Origin: Bacteroidota bacterium
GTDB lineage: Bacteria; Bacteroidota; Rhodothermia; Rhodothermales; UBA10348
DNA length: 64,000 nt
NCBI GenBank assembly: GCA_022567305.1
Contig: JADFHF010000005.1
Coordinates: 62,001-126,000 of the forward strand
Direction of reading: 5' to 3'
Each line of letters begins with the position of its first letter. Positions within the stretch are counted from its first letter, which is position 1. The position numbers and the translations under genes are program-made. Below are positions 62,102 to 64,000 of this stretch, in pieces. A model generated the notes under the pieces. That model worked only from the letters and a program-made list of their open reading frames with translations, was not told where the DNA came from and searched no databases.

Positions 62102-64000
62102 CTAAACACCGAGCCTGATCGACAACATCGGCAGGAACGGAATCCCGGATCGAGTGGCTAGTTCAAACGCACCGCGGGGCTCCCGCTCGACCAGACTCCA
62201 ATCTCTGACATTCCTGCGGCCGAGAATATTTATTGCGTAGATGCGAACCTGCAGATCAACCGCTCCAACCGGGGCCGAATACGTAATTCCAGCATCAAAC
62301 TGGATGAATTCCGACATTTCATGAGATTCTGGAGTCGAGAAATCAAATGAGCCAAACTGTGAGGAGATTGAGGATGGTTCGACATAGTCGTAGTACGCAC
62401 TTCTAAATCCCCAGGCTCGACCAAACATTGCGTGTCCTCGAATACTGAGGACCACCTGATTCGAAGGCACAATTTCGAGGAGGCTAAAGACGCTATGAGG
62501 AATATTCCATGGTACGACCAGCCTCGCATTCTTGAAGCGGTTTCTTATTCGCCGTGTCGCGTGCCCGTATTCGTACCGAATCATCAGACTGTGCCGGCGA
62601 GACCGATGATTGGCCGCTATTGAGAACCCGGCTGCGTTTCCAGATGCCTTTTGCATGAGTGGGATTTTCAGTGTACCAGAGCCTGTCGTCCGGACCGAAA
62701 CATGGTCGCCATAGTTCAGGACGAGTAGATGAGGCTGGTGTTTGAAATACGTGCCTGCGGTGAATGACCAGTTGACCGAAGGCTGAATCACGATCTTTCC
62801 AGCTAAGTGAAGGGCCTTGGGTGGATTTTCCCTACGGTCCAATGGGAACCAGAATCGGACACTCGGAAAAAGTGCGTTTATATTGTAGGTCGATACATCC
62901 ACCTGATGGGTGAACTGCCTATAGAGTCCTGCAGAAATGCTGGCGGCAAGAAATCCGGTGCTCCGAACCGATTCGTCGTAGTTGATGGAGAATCGTGGCT
63001 CAGCGTACACCGACTGCTGTTCGGGTAAATACGTGAAGCGTAGCCCAGATCTAAGCGTAGTCGCTGTTCCGAGGGACCAGATCTCCTCAACGAAGCCGCC
63101 AATCCGCCACCTGTTCGGTTTTCTTGTACCTGACGAACTGATAGAATTCAGAAACGGACTGAGTGTGATCGTAAAATCGTTCTCGGACTTCACGACTTCT
63201 ATTCGGGCCAGAGCTGAGTGCCTGAGAGAAAGTGCGTAGCTCGCGCCTGCACTGATCCCTATTTCATTCACTTCATTGAAGTCATCCGTAAGCACCGGTT
63301 CAGCGCACGAGCTGTCGCACAAAGAATCTGTCGTAAGACCCAGGGGGAAATCGCCGAATGTATCGAGAAGCCTATAGCCGCTCAACCAGAAAGAGGCATC
63401 AGCCAACAACCGACCCGAAAGGATTCCCTCGTACCTGACTTGAAGCACCGTGTTTTCCCACTTGAAACGGTCTTCCGAAGAAGGTTCATTAGGAATGAGT
63501 TCGCCCAGGCTATCCTGGTTTTCCCCAAAAAGATTTCGATTCCGGTAAATCGACGCTTGAATGGTATGAAAGAGACCGAAATTTAGCCTGACAGCCGCAT
63601 GAACATCTGAGAATCCCACGTTGAAATCATTCCTTTCCGATCTGATTATCTCCTTGATGGCCGGGTCCAGCTCATCGAGGCCGCTTTCCTTTCTCAGAAG
63701 ATCCAGCAAGAAAAAATCCGGCTGGCTCCAAGATTGCATGATATCATCGATCTGTTTGAAGTACGGGCTATACTGGAGATCCTGGCGAGCGGCGATCGTC
63801 CAGGAGGCCCGGAAACCCGAAGGATCACCGGACCGACCGCTTACCCTCGCATTCAGACTTACAGGATCGATCAACACCTCGACTCGACGCCTGGAAGGGG
63901 GAGCAATTTGTTGTTTGATATCAACGATGCCTGCAAGTTGACTCCCGTGGGAGGCGCCAAATCCGGCTTTTCGAATTCTAATTTCGCTCACAGCGAACGG
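62102..64000 (-). CDS. TonB-dependent receptor, partial (N-terminus beyond window)
   Basis: The last 630 residues or so of a TonB-dependent receptor. The visible start is mid-plug (KAGFGASHGSQLAGIVDIK, the equivalent of the plug end), so the gene continues beyond base 64000 and the in-frame GTG at 63991 is not the real start. The rest is beta-barrel, ending PMLSIRLGV at the stop at 62102. It is convergent with the lipoprotein gene 7 bp away. Substrate unknown. Confidence 0.82.
   Translation of the reverse strand, partial: PFAVSEIRIRKAGFGASHGSQLAGIVDIKQQIAPPSRRRVEVLIDPVSLNARVSGRSGDPSGFRASWTIAARQDLQYSPYFKQIDDIMQSWSQPDFFLLDLLRKESGLDELDPAIKEIIRSERNDFNVGFSDVHAAVRLNFGLFHTIQASIYRNRNLFGENQDSLGELIPNEPSSEDRFKWENTVLQVRYEGILSGRLLADASFWLSGYRLLDTFGDFPLGLTTDSLCDSSCAEPVLTDDFNEVNEIGISAGASYALSLRHSALARIEVVKSENDFTITLSPFLNSISSSGTRKPNRWRIGGFVEEIWSLGTATTLRSGLRFTYLPEQQSVYAEPRFSINYDESVRSTGFLAASISAGLYRQFTHQVDVSTYNINALFPSVRFWFPLDRRENPPKALHLAGKIVIQPSVNWSFTAGTYFKHQPHLLVLNYGDHVSVRTTGSGTLKIPLMQKASGNAAGFSIAANHRSRRHSLMIRYEYGHATRRIRNRFKNARLVVPWNIPHSVFSLLEIVPSNQVVLSIRGHAMFGRAWGFRSAYYDYVEPSSISSQFGSFDFSTPESHEMSEFIQFDAGITYSAPVGAVDLQVRIYAINILGRRNVRDWSLVEREPRGAFELATRSGIPFLPMLSIRLGV

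Overview
The window looks like chromosomal DNA from a Bacteroidota/Rhodothermota-type (FCB group) bacterium. The pointers are a type IX secretion C-terminal sorting domain, TonB-dependent receptors with an N-terminal carboxypeptidase-like domain, a receptor/DUF4249 pair, two-domain FtsX permeases without an adjacent ATPase, and a DUF6515 protein. The exact lineage is inference. No rRNA, tRNA, integrase, IS element or CRISPR array was recognised by eye.

Layout. 1-2.2 kb: a secreted protein, a broken acetyltransferase carrying an 18-bp triplication, and a lipoprotein esterase. 2.3-3.9 kb (minus): a compact mer-type operon (thioredoxin-like protein, MerR, MerT-MerP fusion, GDCCVxC protein) behind a textbook MerR promoter with a 20-bp spacer, without merA. 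4.2-13.3 kb: a CusSR-like two-component system divergent from a cusCBA-type copper/silver efflux system. 13.4-20.05 kb (minus): a compressed histidine operon, hisG / HAD phosphatase / hisB / hisHF / hisA-hisI-hisE / hisD, preceded by an unannotated 26-residue leader peptide with seven His codons and a terminator hairpin. This is a classical ribosome-mediated attenuator. Only hisC is absent locally.

20.3-25.7 kb: an outer-membrane electron-transfer-like cluster (barrel, heme lipoprotein, membrane protein, FMN-binding protein, cytochrome c) in which three of five genes are interrupted, followed by relics of another barrel and an acetyltransferase. 25.8-29.8 kb: RidA, a LysR regulator divergent from an EamA exporter, a truncated cupin and a diheme cytochrome. 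30-40.5 kb: mixed accessory genes including a DUF6504 gene with an SOS-box-like operator, NTF2-like proteins, an acetyltransferase, a PD40 lipoprotein, a MarR regulator whose conserved N-terminus lacks a normal start codon, and an FtsX permease.

40.6-50.8 kb (minus): a complete, overlapping purine catabolic operon from xanthine to ureidoglycolate (xdhA, xdhB, xdhC, allB, alc, uraD, uraH). It also holds a PuuD-like membrane urate oxidase that lacks the cytochrome c domain, and an uncharacterised aldolase/malate-synthase-like protein (DUF6986-like). 51-64 kb: a relic methyltransferase, a type IX-secreted S41 peptidase, a second FtsX permease, a relic DUF1801 gene, a TPR lipoprotein with a perfect terminator, a TonB receptor/DUF4249 pair with a further lipoprotein, and a partial TonB receptor running off the end.

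The strongest candidate for something new is the histidine operon: a His-codon attenuator controlling a six-gene operon with two multi-enzyme fusions. A second theme is the high density of broken genes (about a dozen) between intact operons.
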